Source: UBA5336 sp039818165 (lineage in GTDB: Bacteria > Pseudomonadota > Alphaproteobacteria > Caulobacterales > Hyphomonadaceae). From it: a DNA stretch of 64,000 nt. A program made the translations under genes and the position numbers. Below the pieces are notes generated by a model, which was given only the letters and a program-made list of their open reading frames with translations, was not told the origin of the DNA and did no database searches. Of the stretch, positions 34,480-42,667 are shown piece by piece; position 1 is the first letter of the stretch; each line of letters opens with the position of its first letter. The stretch covers positions 72,465-136,464 of the forward strand of contig JBCBUL010000005.1 of the NCBI GenBank assembly GCA_039818165.1, given 5' to 3'.

Positions 34480-35913
34480 TTATACCCGCCCGTCGCTTTC
34501 TGCCCGGGCACCCATCACGGTTGCAGACTCAACAGCGCCCCACTCGCGCAACGCATCTGCCAGCAAGCCCATCCCGGAGGCATTCGAGCCTTTGATCAAG
34601 AGGACGCTGCCATCCGTTAAGGAGTTTTTCACCTTTTCCAGCAGGTCCAGTGCGCGACTTTCTGACTCAGTCTCTATTTGTCCGGATAAGGATGATTCCA
34701 ATGCAGCCATGGCAGGGCCGGCGAGGAAGATTCTCTCCGCGCCAGTGGCCAAAACGGGCTGTTCAAGCTCTGCATGGGCCAATTCGCTATCAGCGCCAAT
34801 CTCCAACATCTCCCCCAGAGCGAGAAGTTTTTGTGTCGCCGGCCTGGACACCAGGGCCGCCAGGGCCGCGCGCATGCTTTCAGGGTTGGCATTGTAGGCA
34901 TCGTCTACGAGCGTGAATGTGCCGCCATCGGGTAAATGCAGGGTCTGCGCCGTACCGCGTCCGGGCGGCGGGCCAAATCCGTTCAGCGCGTCCGCAGCGT
35001 CGGTTACAGAGATGCCCGTCAACGTCGCCATCAGGATGGCTGCGGCAGCATTCAGGCCCCAATGGTCGCCCACGGCGTTGAGACTTACCGCCACGCGCTG
35101 GCCGGCAACTTCAATAACAAATCGCGAGGCTGAACCATCGGTTGTTGCTTCCACAAGGCGGGCCGTTGCCCCCTGCCTCGTGCCGAAGCTCTCGACCGTG
35201 GACGTCGGGCAATAGGCCCTGCCCTGGTCTGCCAGATAGTCGCGGAACGCATCGTCTTCAGGCACGATGACCGTTCCGCCTGCCTCAAGCCCGGCAAAAA
35301 TCGCTGATTTTTCTTCTGCGACGTCCTCGATGGAGCCTACGCCCTCCAAATGCGCTGGAGCGATTTTGGTGACCAGAGCATGGTGCGGGCGAACGAGTTT
35401 GGACCGTGGCGCAATTTCTCCAGGCGTAGACATGCCAATCTCGAACACCGCGCGCTGGGTGTTCTCCGGCATCCTCGCAAGGGTTAGTGGCACACCCCAA
35501 TGATTGTTGAAACTCTTCTCTGGCCAATGGGCCGTCCCCACCGCCGCAAAAATGCGCGCAAGCATTTCCTTCACGCTGGTCTTGCCGACAGACCCTGTCA
35601 CTGCGGTGCGAATGGCACCGGAGCGGGCCCGAGCCGCAACCGCCAGCGCCTCCAACGCGCCCAGCACATCGTCCACCATCAGGAATGGACCACGCGCATC
35701 CACATCGCGGCTGACCAATGCGCCCGTTGCGCCGCGCTCAAATCCCGCCGCCGCAAAATCATGCCCGTCGCGCACATCTTTGAGGGCGACAAACAAGTCC
35801 CCCGGCATCAGGCTTCGCGTGTCGATGGAGAGACCGGAACACGCAAATGGCGCTGTGGCAGTCCCGCCCGTGGCCACTTCCAGATCTTCAGACGTCCACA
35901 GCACATCAGACAT
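34480..35913 (-). CDS. murF: UDP-MurNAc-tripeptide--D-alanyl-D-alanine ligase
   Basis: Adds D-Ala-D-Ala to UDP-MurNAc-tripeptide. The 477-residue ligase has the N-terminal substrate domain with SIDTRSLMPGDLFVAL near 29-44, the ATP loop VTGSVGKTSVKEML near 110 (SVGKT is the MurF form of the loop), NNHWGVPLTLARMP near 140, and DDAYNANPESMRAAL near 338. It starts 8 bases before the murE stop, so the two genes overlap, and ends just ahead of mraY. Confidence 0.96.
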   Translation of the reverse strand: MSDVLWTSEDLEVATGGTATAPFACSGLSIDTRSLMPGDLFVALKDVRDGHDFAAAGFERGATGALVSRDVDARGPFLMVDDVLGALEALAVAARARSGAIRTAVTGSVGKTSVKEMLARIFAAVGTAHWPEKSFNNHWGVPLTLARMPENTQRAVFEIGMSTPGEIAPRSKLVRPHHALVTKIAPAHLEGVGSIEDVAEEKSAIFAGLEAGGTVIVPEDDAFRDYLADQGRAYCPTSTVESFGTRQGATARLVEATTDGSASRFVIEVAGQRVAVSLNAVGDHWGLNAAAAILMATLTGISVTDAADALNGFGPPPGRGTAQTLHLPDGGTFTLVDDAYNANPESMRAALAALVSRPATQKLLALGEMLEIGADSELAHAELEQPVLATGAERIFLAGPAMAALESSLSGQIETESESRALDLLEKVKNSLTDGSVLLIKGSNASGMGLLADALREWGAVESATVMGARAESDGRV

Positions 35914-37351
35914 GGGTCACCTCCACGAGCGCCTTGCGCGCTTCGTCCTGGTCGGAAAAAGGGATAACGGTGTCGCCGACGACCTGTCCGGTCTCGTGCC
36001 CCTTACCGGCGATGACGAGCGTGTCGCCAGCCTGCAAGTGCGAAATGCCCGTCCGGATAGCGTCTGCGCGATCACCGATTTCACGCGCCTCAGGCGCGCC
36101 GTCCAGAACCGCCCGGCGAATGGTGGCCGGGTCCTCGGAGCGCGGATTGTCATCGGTCACGATCACCATGTCAGCGTGTTTCGCCGCCACTTCGCCCATA
36201 AGGGGGCGTTTCGAGGCATCGCGGTCACCGCCGCAGCCAAACACAACAAACAGCTGACCTGCCGTGTGCGGGCGCGCCGCGCGCAGAAGCGTTTCCAAGC
36301 CGTCCGGCGTGTGGGCGTAGTCGACAAAGACCGCCGCGCGAGCGCCGGTCTGGCCGACATATTCGAGGCGGCCCTTCACTGGCTTAAGCGCAGTCATGCC
36401 CGCCATCACAGTGTCAAAATCCATACCCAGCGCGAGGGCGCAGCCCGCTGCCGTCAGCGCGTTCAGGGCCTGAAACTCCCCGATCAGAGGCAGCATGAGC
36501 TTATGCTCGGCACCGTCCCAATTCAGAGTGAGATGCTGACCGGTCGCCTTTGGGCTAAGCTCAGCGATCTTCAAGTCGCGCCCGCGCCAGCCGACTGAGA
36601 AGGGTTTCAATCCAGCATGCACCGCCGCGCTCTCAAAGTGTTCGTGATGGGCGCTGTCGGCATTGATGACCGCAGGGCAGCCCTTGGGCGCCAGTTCGAT
36701 GAATAGCCGCGTCTTGGCCGCGCGATAGGCGTCCATCGTCTCGTGGTAGTCGAGATGGTCCTGGGTGAAGTTTGTGAACGCCACCGCCGAGAGGGCCACT
36801 CCATCAAGGCGATGCTGCTCCAGCCCGTGGGATGAGGCCTCCATTGCCATGTGGCTCACCCCGCCGCGCGCGAGCTTGGCCATGGTCTCGTGAATTGCCA
36901 CAGGGTCCGGCGTTGTGTGACCCAGCTCAATGGAGCCCTCCGGCCCAATCGCGCCAAGCGTGCCCATCGAAGCTGCCTTCAAGCCCGAATGCGCCCAGAT
37001 CTGGCGCAGAAAGTCGACGCTGGAGCTTTTTCCGTTTGTCCCCGTGATAGCGACCACGCGAGCTGGTTGGGCACCAAAGAAGAGGGATGCCGCTTCGGCC
37101 AGCCAGCGCCGCGCCTGGGCATGTACCACAACCGGAACGTCACCTGCTTCCACAGCCCGCTCGGCCACAATGGCCATGGCGCCCGCGTCTGATGCGGCCT
37201 GAACATAATCGTGGCCGTCGGCGACATATCCCTTCAGCGCCACAAAGATGTGGCCCGGCTTCACGCGGCGGCTGTCAGAGGTCAGCCCCGTCACCGTTCG
37301 CCCTGCCAAACCTGGCGGCAGATTTGTGCCCAATAGTCGATCTGCGATCAC
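35906..37351 (-). CDS. murE: UDP-MurNAc-L-Ala-D-Glu--meso-diaminopimelate ligase
   Basis: Adds the third amino acid of the stem peptide. The 481-residue ligase has SDSRRVKPGHIFVALKG near 25, the ATP loop ITGTNGKSSSVDFLRQI near 104, FTNFTQDHLDYHETM near 191, and the substrate-selecting DNPR motif in TDDNPRSEDP near 402. DNPR marks meso-diaminopimelate specificity, so this organism has Gram-negative type DAP peptidoglycan. It overlaps ftsI by 4 bases and murF by 8. Confidence 0.96.
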   Translation of the reverse strand: MIADRLLGTNLPPGLAGRTVTGLTSDSRRVKPGHIFVALKGYVADGHDYVQAASDAGAMAIVAERAVEAGDVPVVVHAQARRWLAEAASLFFGAQPARVVAITGTNGKSSSVDFLRQIWAHSGLKAASMGTLGAIGPEGSIELGHTTPDPVAIHETMAKLARGGVSHMAMEASSHGLEQHRLDGVALSAVAFTNFTQDHLDYHETMDAYRAAKTRLFIELAPKGCPAVINADSAHHEHFESAAVHAGLKPFSVGWRGRDLKIAELSPKATGQHLTLNWDGAEHKLMLPLIGEFQALNALTAAGCALALGMDFDTVMAGMTALKPVKGRLEYVGQTGARAAVFVDYAHTPDGLETLLRAARPHTAGQLFVVFGCGGDRDASKRPLMGEVAAKHADMVIVTDDNPRSEDPATIRRAVLDGAPEAREIGDRADAIRTGISHLQAGDTLVIAGKGHETGQVVGDTVIPFSDQDEARKALVEVTHV

Positions 37352-39027
37352 AGCGTACTCCTTGTCTCGGACACGGAGTAGGTCGGCACGCCGCCACGCG
37401 CGGCCTCGTCGAACCGCGGCGTGATACCCAAAAGCGGCGCAATGCGCTCAATCACCCGTCCCGCCGTTGGTGCGGCGTTGTAGGCGGCCGTTGTACCCGT
37501 CACCACTCCGTCGGCCTCTCGCTCATCGGAGACCTTTGGCGTATCGAGGACAATCAGTAGGGCATATTCAGGGCGGTCCGCAGGGAAGATTGCAGCAAAG
37601 CTGGAAATATTGTCTGTCTCGGAATACCCGCCAGCCACGGGCTTTTCTGCCGTCCCGGTTTTCCCCGCAACGCGGTAGCCCGCGACTTCAGCGTTCGCCC
37701 CCGTGCCATCCACCACTGCAAAGCGCAACATGGCACCAACCACTTCGGCCGTCGGCGCGGCCATGACACGGTGGCGTGCACGCCCCTCAGGCGGGGCAGG
37801 CACCAGGCCGGGCGCGACCCATTCCCCACCATTGGCGAAACTGGCAAAGGCGGCGGTGAACGCCAGCGGGCTGACAGCGATTCCGTGGCCATAGCTGGCG
37901 GTCGCCATCGACAGATTATCCCACTCGGCTGGCAGGAGCGGCGCTGCACTGCCCGCAACCTCAACCGGCGCACGGTCAAACAAACCAAGACTTTCATAGA
38001 ATGCGCTCAAGCGGCGCGGTCCGACCCGTTCGGCAATTCTCACAGTCCCGATATTGGAACTCTCAGACACCACGGTCGTCACGCTCGCCTGGCCACCACG
38101 GATAGGGTGATCATCGGAGATCTGGCGGCCGCGGATCTCGATCGGCTCGCTGACATCGAAAGTCTCGTCCAAATTCAGGGCACCTGAGTCGAGGGCCAGG
38201 GCCACGGTCAGCGGCTTGTAAACCGAGCCAAGCTCAAAAACGGCCCGCGCAGCCCGGTCCAACCGGGCAGGATCATCGCTGGCAAGCCCGCCAGCGCGAT
38301 TGGGGTTGATTGGCGGCCAACTGGCCATCGCAAGTACATCGCCCGTGTCAGCCTCAATCAGAACGCCCGCGCCACCTTCGACATCATGTTCCAGCGCGGC
38401 CGCATTCAACTCAGCCTCCAGAACGAATTGCAGGCCAGAATCGAGTGTCAGAGTGAGCGGTTCATCCGATTGCGCGAGACGCTCATCCATGGCCAGTTCG
38501 ACGCCTCCAAGACCATTCCCGTCGACCCCGGTGTAGCCAAGCACATGGCCAGCCAGCGTGCCGCGCGGATAGGCCCGGCGGCGCTCTTCACGGAACCCCA
38601 GACCTTCAAGCCCGAGATCAAACACCGCCTGACGCTGGCGAGGGGTTAGCCCTCGGCGCACCCACACAAAGGCGCGATCACGGTTACCCAAACGGGCTTC
38701 CAGTGCGGTGACATCCAGATCATCGAACACGGTGGAGAGTTGATGGGCGACGTCCTGCGCATCCCAGATCGCGCGCGGATCGGCAAACAAGGAATAGACC
38801 GTCACCGAGGTGGCCAGCAACTCACCATTGCGATCCAGAATATCCGCACGGTGGGGCGCTTCCGCAAACACGCTGGAGACCCCCGCCCTATCCCCAGCGG
38901 GCTGCAAGGCAAGTGCCCCGCCCTTCAGCGCGACAGCGGCAAAAAGGATCGACATGAGCACGGATACCGCGCGCACACGGGCGCCTGCAGCCCGATCAGC
39001 AGTCCAGAAGGCCGACACTCCACTCAC
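37348..39027 (-). CDS. ftsI: Septal penicillin-binding protein 3 (FtsI)
   Basis: Class B transpeptidase that cross-links septal peptidoglycan with FtsW. The 559-residue protein has one N-terminal membrane segment (about 20-41), a pedestal domain with DRNGELLATS near 65, and the three catalytic motifs: SVYK at 268-271 (S268 nucleophile), SSN at 323-325 and KTG at 456-458. It overlaps both ftsL and murE by 4 bases, supporting tight coupling. Confidence 0.95.
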   Translation of the reverse strand: MSGVSAFWTADRAAGARVRAVSVLMSILFAAVALKGGALALQPAGDRAGVSSVFAEAPHRADILDRNGELLATSVTVYSLFADPRAIWDAQDVAHQLSTVFDDLDVTALEARLGNRDRAFVWVRRGLTPRQRQAVFDLGLEGLGFREERRRAYPRGTLAGHVLGYTGVDGNGLGGVELAMDERLAQSDEPLTLTLDSGLQFVLEAELNAAALEHDVEGGAGVLIEADTGDVLAMASWPPINPNRAGGLASDDPARLDRAARAVFELGSVYKPLTVALALDSGALNLDETFDVSEPIEIRGRQISDDHPIRGGQASVTTVVSESSNIGTVRIAERVGPRRLSAFYESLGLFDRAPVEVAGSAAPLLPAEWDNLSMATASYGHGIAVSPLAFTAAFASFANGGEWVAPGLVPAPPEGRARHRVMAAPTAEVVGAMLRFAVVDGTGANAEVAGYRVAGKTGTAEKPVAGGYSETDNISSFAAIFPADRPEYALLIVLDTPKVSDEREADGVVTGTTAAYNAAPTAGRVIERIAPLLGITPRFDEAARGGVPTYSVSETRSTL

Positions 39028-39338
39028 TGCGCAACCTCCCCAGTCAAACCCTCTACAGCTCCAAGACGGTCATCGAGCTCATGGGCGTAGACAAACTGGT
39101 CCGCACGGGGCGGCCCCATCCCAAGTTCTCGGCGGGCATATTCTTCAATCCATTCCCGGCGGATCATGTGTGACAGGTCTGTTTCCAGCAGAGCCAGGCG
39201 CTCCTCGGCGTCGGCGATCTGCTCGTTAAGTTGCGCTATTTCTGCGCGGGCTTCGGTGGCGCCATATTTTGCCCGGTAGAGGGCAACGATCAGCAGGGCC
39301 ACGATGGCGAGCCCGAAGGCAAAAGCGGTCTTGCTCAT
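39024..39338 (-). CDS. ftsL: Cell division protein FtsL-like
   Basis: Small bitopic divisome protein that works with FtsB and FtsQ to activate FtsWI. The start at 39338 forms an ATGA overlap with the rsmH stop; a longer frame to 39467 lies antisense-like inside rsmH sequence. The 104-residue product has a short cytoplasmic start, one membrane segment (about 4-20) and a coiled coil (28-60, ATEARAEIAQLNEQIADAEE) followed by LGMGPP. Sequence conservation of FtsL is low; the call rests on size, topology and its position between rsmH and ftsI. Confidence 0.88.
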   Translation of the reverse strand: MSKTAFAFGLAIVALLIVALYRAKYGATEARAEIAQLNEQIADAEERLALLETDLSHMIRREWIEEYARRELGMGPPRADQFVYAHELDDRLGAVEGLTGEVAQ

Positions 39339-40327
39339 GACGCGCGCTCCAATCGACTTAGGGGCGGGAGATCGAAGGTGGCTGCAGGAGCATTTTGCCA
39401 GGCCGGCGCCTGGGTTCGCCGCACCGCACGAAGCCGCGACGACCTTGCCCGCGGGTTGGTCGCACATTCGTCTTCGCTCGGCTCAACCGCCTTGCGTGTG
39501 ATGAGCTCGAAGCTCGCCTCGGTTTGGGGCGCGAGGCCCGGCACGTGGCGAGAACCTGCCCCCAGTCCGCCGATGCGCTGGCGGAAAAAGTGTTTCACCA
39601 TCCGATCTTCGAGGGAGTGGAACGTGACGATCACAAGTCGCCCGCCCGGCTTCAGAATCCGCTCTGCCGCGACCAGCGCCCGGGCAAGCTCGCCCAACTC
39701 GTCATTCACGTATATGCGAATAGCCTGGAAGGCCTTGGTGGCCGGATGAGTGCGCGAGCCCTTGCGTCCGCCCACGGCGTCGCTGATGCAGTCGGCAAGA
39801 TCCAGCGTCGCCTCAAACGGCGTGTCGGCGCGGCGCGCGACGATAGCCTTGGCAATTCGCCGCGAGGCTCGCTCATCACCCAGCCGGAAAATCAGGTTGG
39901 CGAGATCAGCCTCCGCCAGCGTGTTCACGACATCAGCAGCGCTGGGTCCGGACCGCCCCATGCGCATGTCCAGTGGCCCGTCTTTCTGGAAGGAAAAGCC
40001 GCGCTCCGGCTCATCAATCTGAAAGGACGACACACCGAGATCCAGCACAACGCCATCCAGCGCGGTGTTTCCCGCTGAGGCCGCAAGTTCATCAAGGTCA
40101 CCAAACCGGCCCAGCAGGGGAACCAAGCCCGGGCGCTTCTCCGCCATAAGCTCGGCGCGGGCAATGGCGTCCAGATCCCGGTCAACACCGAGCAACGTAC
40201 ACTTGGCGACATCCAGAATGGCCCCGGCATAGCCACCACCGCCAAAGGTGCCATCGAGGTAGACCTCGCCATCCACCGGGGCGAGGAAGCGGACCACCTC
40301 ATTCAGGAGAACGGGAACATGCGCCAT
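39335..40327 (-). CDS. rsmH: 16S rRNA (cytosine1402-N4)-methyltransferase
   Basis: SAM-dependent enzyme that methylates C1402 in the 16S rRNA decoding centre (formerly MraW). The 330-residue protein starts MAHVPVLLNEVVRFL and has the SAM loop DGTFGGGGYAGAIL near 24-37, GVDRDLDAI near 48, VLDLGVSSFQID near 95 and ERGFSFQKDGPLDMRM near 109, then VTFHSLEDRMVKHFF near 230. It begins 5 bases after mraZ. Confidence 0.97.
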   Translation of the reverse strand: MAHVPVLLNEVVRFLAPVDGEVYLDGTFGGGGYAGAILDVAKCTLLGVDRDLDAIARAELMAEKRPGLVPLLGRFGDLDELAASAGNTALDGVVLDLGVSSFQIDEPERGFSFQKDGPLDMRMGRSGPSAADVVNTLAEADLANLIFRLGDERASRRIAKAIVARRADTPFEATLDLADCISDAVGGRKGSRTHPATKAFQAIRIYVNDELGELARALVAAERILKPGGRLVIVTFHSLEDRMVKHFFRQRIGGLGAGSRHVPGLAPQTEASFELITRKAVEPSEDECATNPRARSSRLRAVRRTQAPAWQNAPAATFDLPPLSRLERAS

Positions 40328-40332
40328 GGTGC

Positions 40333-40833
40333 CTATTCGTCTCCCGCTACCATAAGGCCTGGCACGCCGCCCGCTGCGATGGTCGCATCGTACGGGGCAG
40401 CCAGAGCATTAATCACATCGGGGTCGTTCACGGCCTCAGCCATTTCAGCCTCATAGTCGGCATAGGCTTCCGGGCTCCAGATCTGGAAACTCTCCAAAGC
40501 GCCCACAAAGACCATCTTGTCAGTAATCCCGACGCTTGCGAGCAGCTCCTCCGGGATCTTGATCCGCCCGGGATCATCCATCTTCAAATCCGCAGTGCGG
40601 GACATGATGGCGAGGGTCAGCGCCTTTCTCTGGCGCGACTGGGGCGGCAGGCGGGAAATCGTCTGACGGTACATGGCCATCAATTCCTCGCCCCCACCTT
40701 CGAGACACTTCGATCCGTCGAGCGCTGGCCAAAGGAAAATGCGCGAGCCGCCACCCAGGGCCGAACGAAAGGGCGCAGGCACGCTTACGCGGCCCTTCGC
40801 ATCAATCGCACTTTCATAGGTGGAGACGAACAC
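40333..40833 (-). CDS. mraZ: Transcriptional regulator MraZ
   Basis: DNA-binding protein that represses its own dcw promoter in E. coli by binding TGGG direct repeats. A GTG start at 40833 is chosen since FVSTYESAIDAKGRVSVPA is the family start. The 166-residue protein has two SpoVT/AbrB-like repeats (about 5-52 and 75-122), each with its DxxGR signature: DAKGRVS near 11 and DDPGRIKIPEEL near 80. An extra C-terminal tail rich in Ala is seen. Four TGGG boxes on a 10-bp period lie 49-83 bases upstream, consistent with autoregulation. Confidence 0.95.
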   Translation of the reverse strand: MFVSTYESAIDAKGRVSVPAPFRSALGGGSRIFLWPALDGSKCLEGGGEELMAMYRQTISRLPPQSRQRKALTLAIMSRTADLKMDDPGRIKIPEELLASVGITDKMVFVGALESFQIWSPEAYADYEAEMAEAVNDPDVINALAAPYDATIAAGGVPGLMVAGDE

Positions 40834-40881
40834 TGTCCCGCCCTTTTCACATCAGCCGTTTGGAAAAACCCTACTTCTGTA

Positions 40882-40916
40882 TGGGCTAACATGGGACAGC
40901 ATGGGAGCCAATGGGC
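40882..40916 (+). promoter_or_regulatory. Four-fold TGGG array, probable MraZ operator
   Basis: TGGG occurs at 40882, 40892, 40902 and 40912, exactly 10 bases apart, upstream of mraZ and on the strand opposite to it. E. coli MraZ is known to bind TGGGN direct repeats with 5-nt spacers, that is, the same 10-bp period. The rest of the 242-bp gap (40834-41075) between mraZ and the S10 peptidase holds no gene that I can support. Confidence 0.8.
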
Positions 40917-41075
40917 AAATCAGACCGAGAGACCGTACAGGGATGATCAGCATCCTGAAAAGATCACGAACATTTGCGGACTTCGCGCGAACGCGTGCGC
41001 CCAAAGAATTCCACAGGCTGTGAAATCACACTGGGAGTCTATTGGTTTTCAAAAGGTTAAGAAAGCCGCCGTGGC

Positions 41076-42632
41076 TTATTCGTCACGGATGAAGATTCTC
41101 ACATCGTCGGACAGGTTTTTCGCCTCTTCTTCGATGAGATACATCATGTGGCCGGCTGGATAGTACGTGTAATCAATCCGGTCGGGCACAACGCCGTTCT
41201 TCATCAAAGACATCTCAGCGCCAAAGAATGGCGTCGCGAGGTCGTACCAGCCAGATGCGAGCAGAACGCGATAGTCGGGGTTTTCGCGCATGGATTTACC
41301 GAGCCATGGCGTCACGTTCACATAGGCAGGCCAACCGCGCCCATTCACGCTCCAGTTCCAGTTGCGGCCGGGTTCGCCCGTGAGGATCTTATAGCGACGG
41401 TCGAGGGGTTCGGCCCGGCCCGTATCGCCGTCTTCAGGCGCACGGAAATCAATCCCGAGTTCCCGGGTAAGATAATCATTCACGGCCGCCGTATAGGCGA
41501 TGTCCATGCCATAGCCGGACGGATCATTTTCCGGGCTGTCTCCGACGCTGTCGCTATCAATCCCGGTGTATCGGCTGTCGAACCGCCCCACGGTGAGGTC
41601 CTGGTCGCGCAGGAGCTCCTTGCGGAAATGGGTTGCCTCGACACGCAGGTTGGCATCCTCGATCCAGTCCGCAGAAACGCCGAGATATCCCGCCATCTGC
41701 TCCGCCATCATCGTTTTCTCTTCAGGCGTCATCAGGTTTCCGCGGATGAGCGCTGAGGGCAGCGTGTAGGTTGCAAAGGTGCGTGTCTCCTCAATGAACG
41801 CGTCGAAGTCTCCGCCCCAGCGCTCCTTGTCCACCTGGTCGTGATACCAGGCGGTTGCGGCCATGGTCGGGAAAAAGGCGATGTGCGGCGTATCATTGCC
41901 AGGCGCGAAACGTGCGGTCTGGAAGTCCAGAATGGCAGAGACCAGGATCACGCCGTTCAGGGCGATGCCATTCCAACCACCCTGCAACTTCTCGGACACT
42001 GCTGCGGCTCGCGTCGTGCCATAGCTTTCGCCAGCAAGGTATTTGGGGCTCTGCCAGCGGCCATTGCGCGTCAACCATATGCGGATGAATTCGGCGACGC
42101 TTTCGGCATCTTCGTTCACGCCATAGAAGTCCTTGGCGTCAGTATTGCCCAGTGCGCGGGAATACCCCGTGCCGACCGGATCAATGAACACCATGTCAGC
42201 CACATCCAGCAGCGAATGCTCATTGTCGACCACCGTATACGGCGCGGCGCCCGCTCCTGTGGCGTCAGGCGGTGTCACGACACGGCGCGGGCCCCAGGCC
42301 CCCATGTGGAGCCATACCGAAGCAGAGCCCGGACCGCCGTTGAAGATAAAGACAACGGGTCGCTCTGCAGGATCGTCCAGCCCGTCCTCGACATAGGAAA
42401 TCGAGAAGATTGACGCGGTAGGCTCACCACTGTCGGAGCGAAGATAGGTCTCGCCAGCCGTGACGCGATAAGAGACGTTGCGTCCACCTACACTGAGACT
42501 GTCGGATTTGGTCAGGACATAAGGTGGCGGCACATCAACGGGTTTAGACGCCCCGCCATGGTCGTCTGCGACGGCCGCGAGACCGATCACCAAACCCAGA
42601 ACCAGAACACTCGCCCAACGCAGTACAGCCAT
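41076..42632 (-). CDS. S10 family serine carboxypeptidase, exported
   Basis: Periplasmic alpha/beta-hydrolase peptidase of the S10 family. The start at 42632 gives a signal peptide (MAVLRWASVLVLGLVIGLAAVA), preferred to the upstream ATG at 42662. The 518-residue protein has FNGGPGSASVW near 97 (oxyanion region), the nucleophile elbow GESYG with S203, the Asp in SGWYDLATPFFG near 460, and the His in YYPAGHMMY near 493, so the catalytic triad is complete. It lies 35 bases downstream of the PhoR-like kinase on the same strand, and the two may share a transcript. Confidence 0.9.
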   Translation of the reverse strand: MAVLRWASVLVLGLVIGLAAVADDHGGASKPVDVPPPYVLTKSDSLSVGGRNVSYRVTAGETYLRSDSGEPTASIFSISYVEDGLDDPAERPVVFIFNGGPGSASVWLHMGAWGPRRVVTPPDATGAGAAPYTVVDNEHSLLDVADMVFIDPVGTGYSRALGNTDAKDFYGVNEDAESVAEFIRIWLTRNGRWQSPKYLAGESYGTTRAAAVSEKLQGGWNGIALNGVILVSAILDFQTARFAPGNDTPHIAFFPTMAATAWYHDQVDKERWGGDFDAFIEETRTFATYTLPSALIRGNLMTPEEKTMMAEQMAGYLGVSADWIEDANLRVEATHFRKELLRDQDLTVGRFDSRYTGIDSDSVGDSPENDPSGYGMDIAYTAAVNDYLTRELGIDFRAPEDGDTGRAEPLDRRYKILTGEPGRNWNWSVNGRGWPAYVNVTPWLGKSMRENPDYRVLLASGWYDLATPFFGAEMSLMKNGVVPDRIDYTYYPAGHMMYLIEEEAKNLSDDVRIFIRDE

Positions 42633-42667
42633 CTCGCACCCTTTCAGCAGGCCAAATCCCACTTTGT

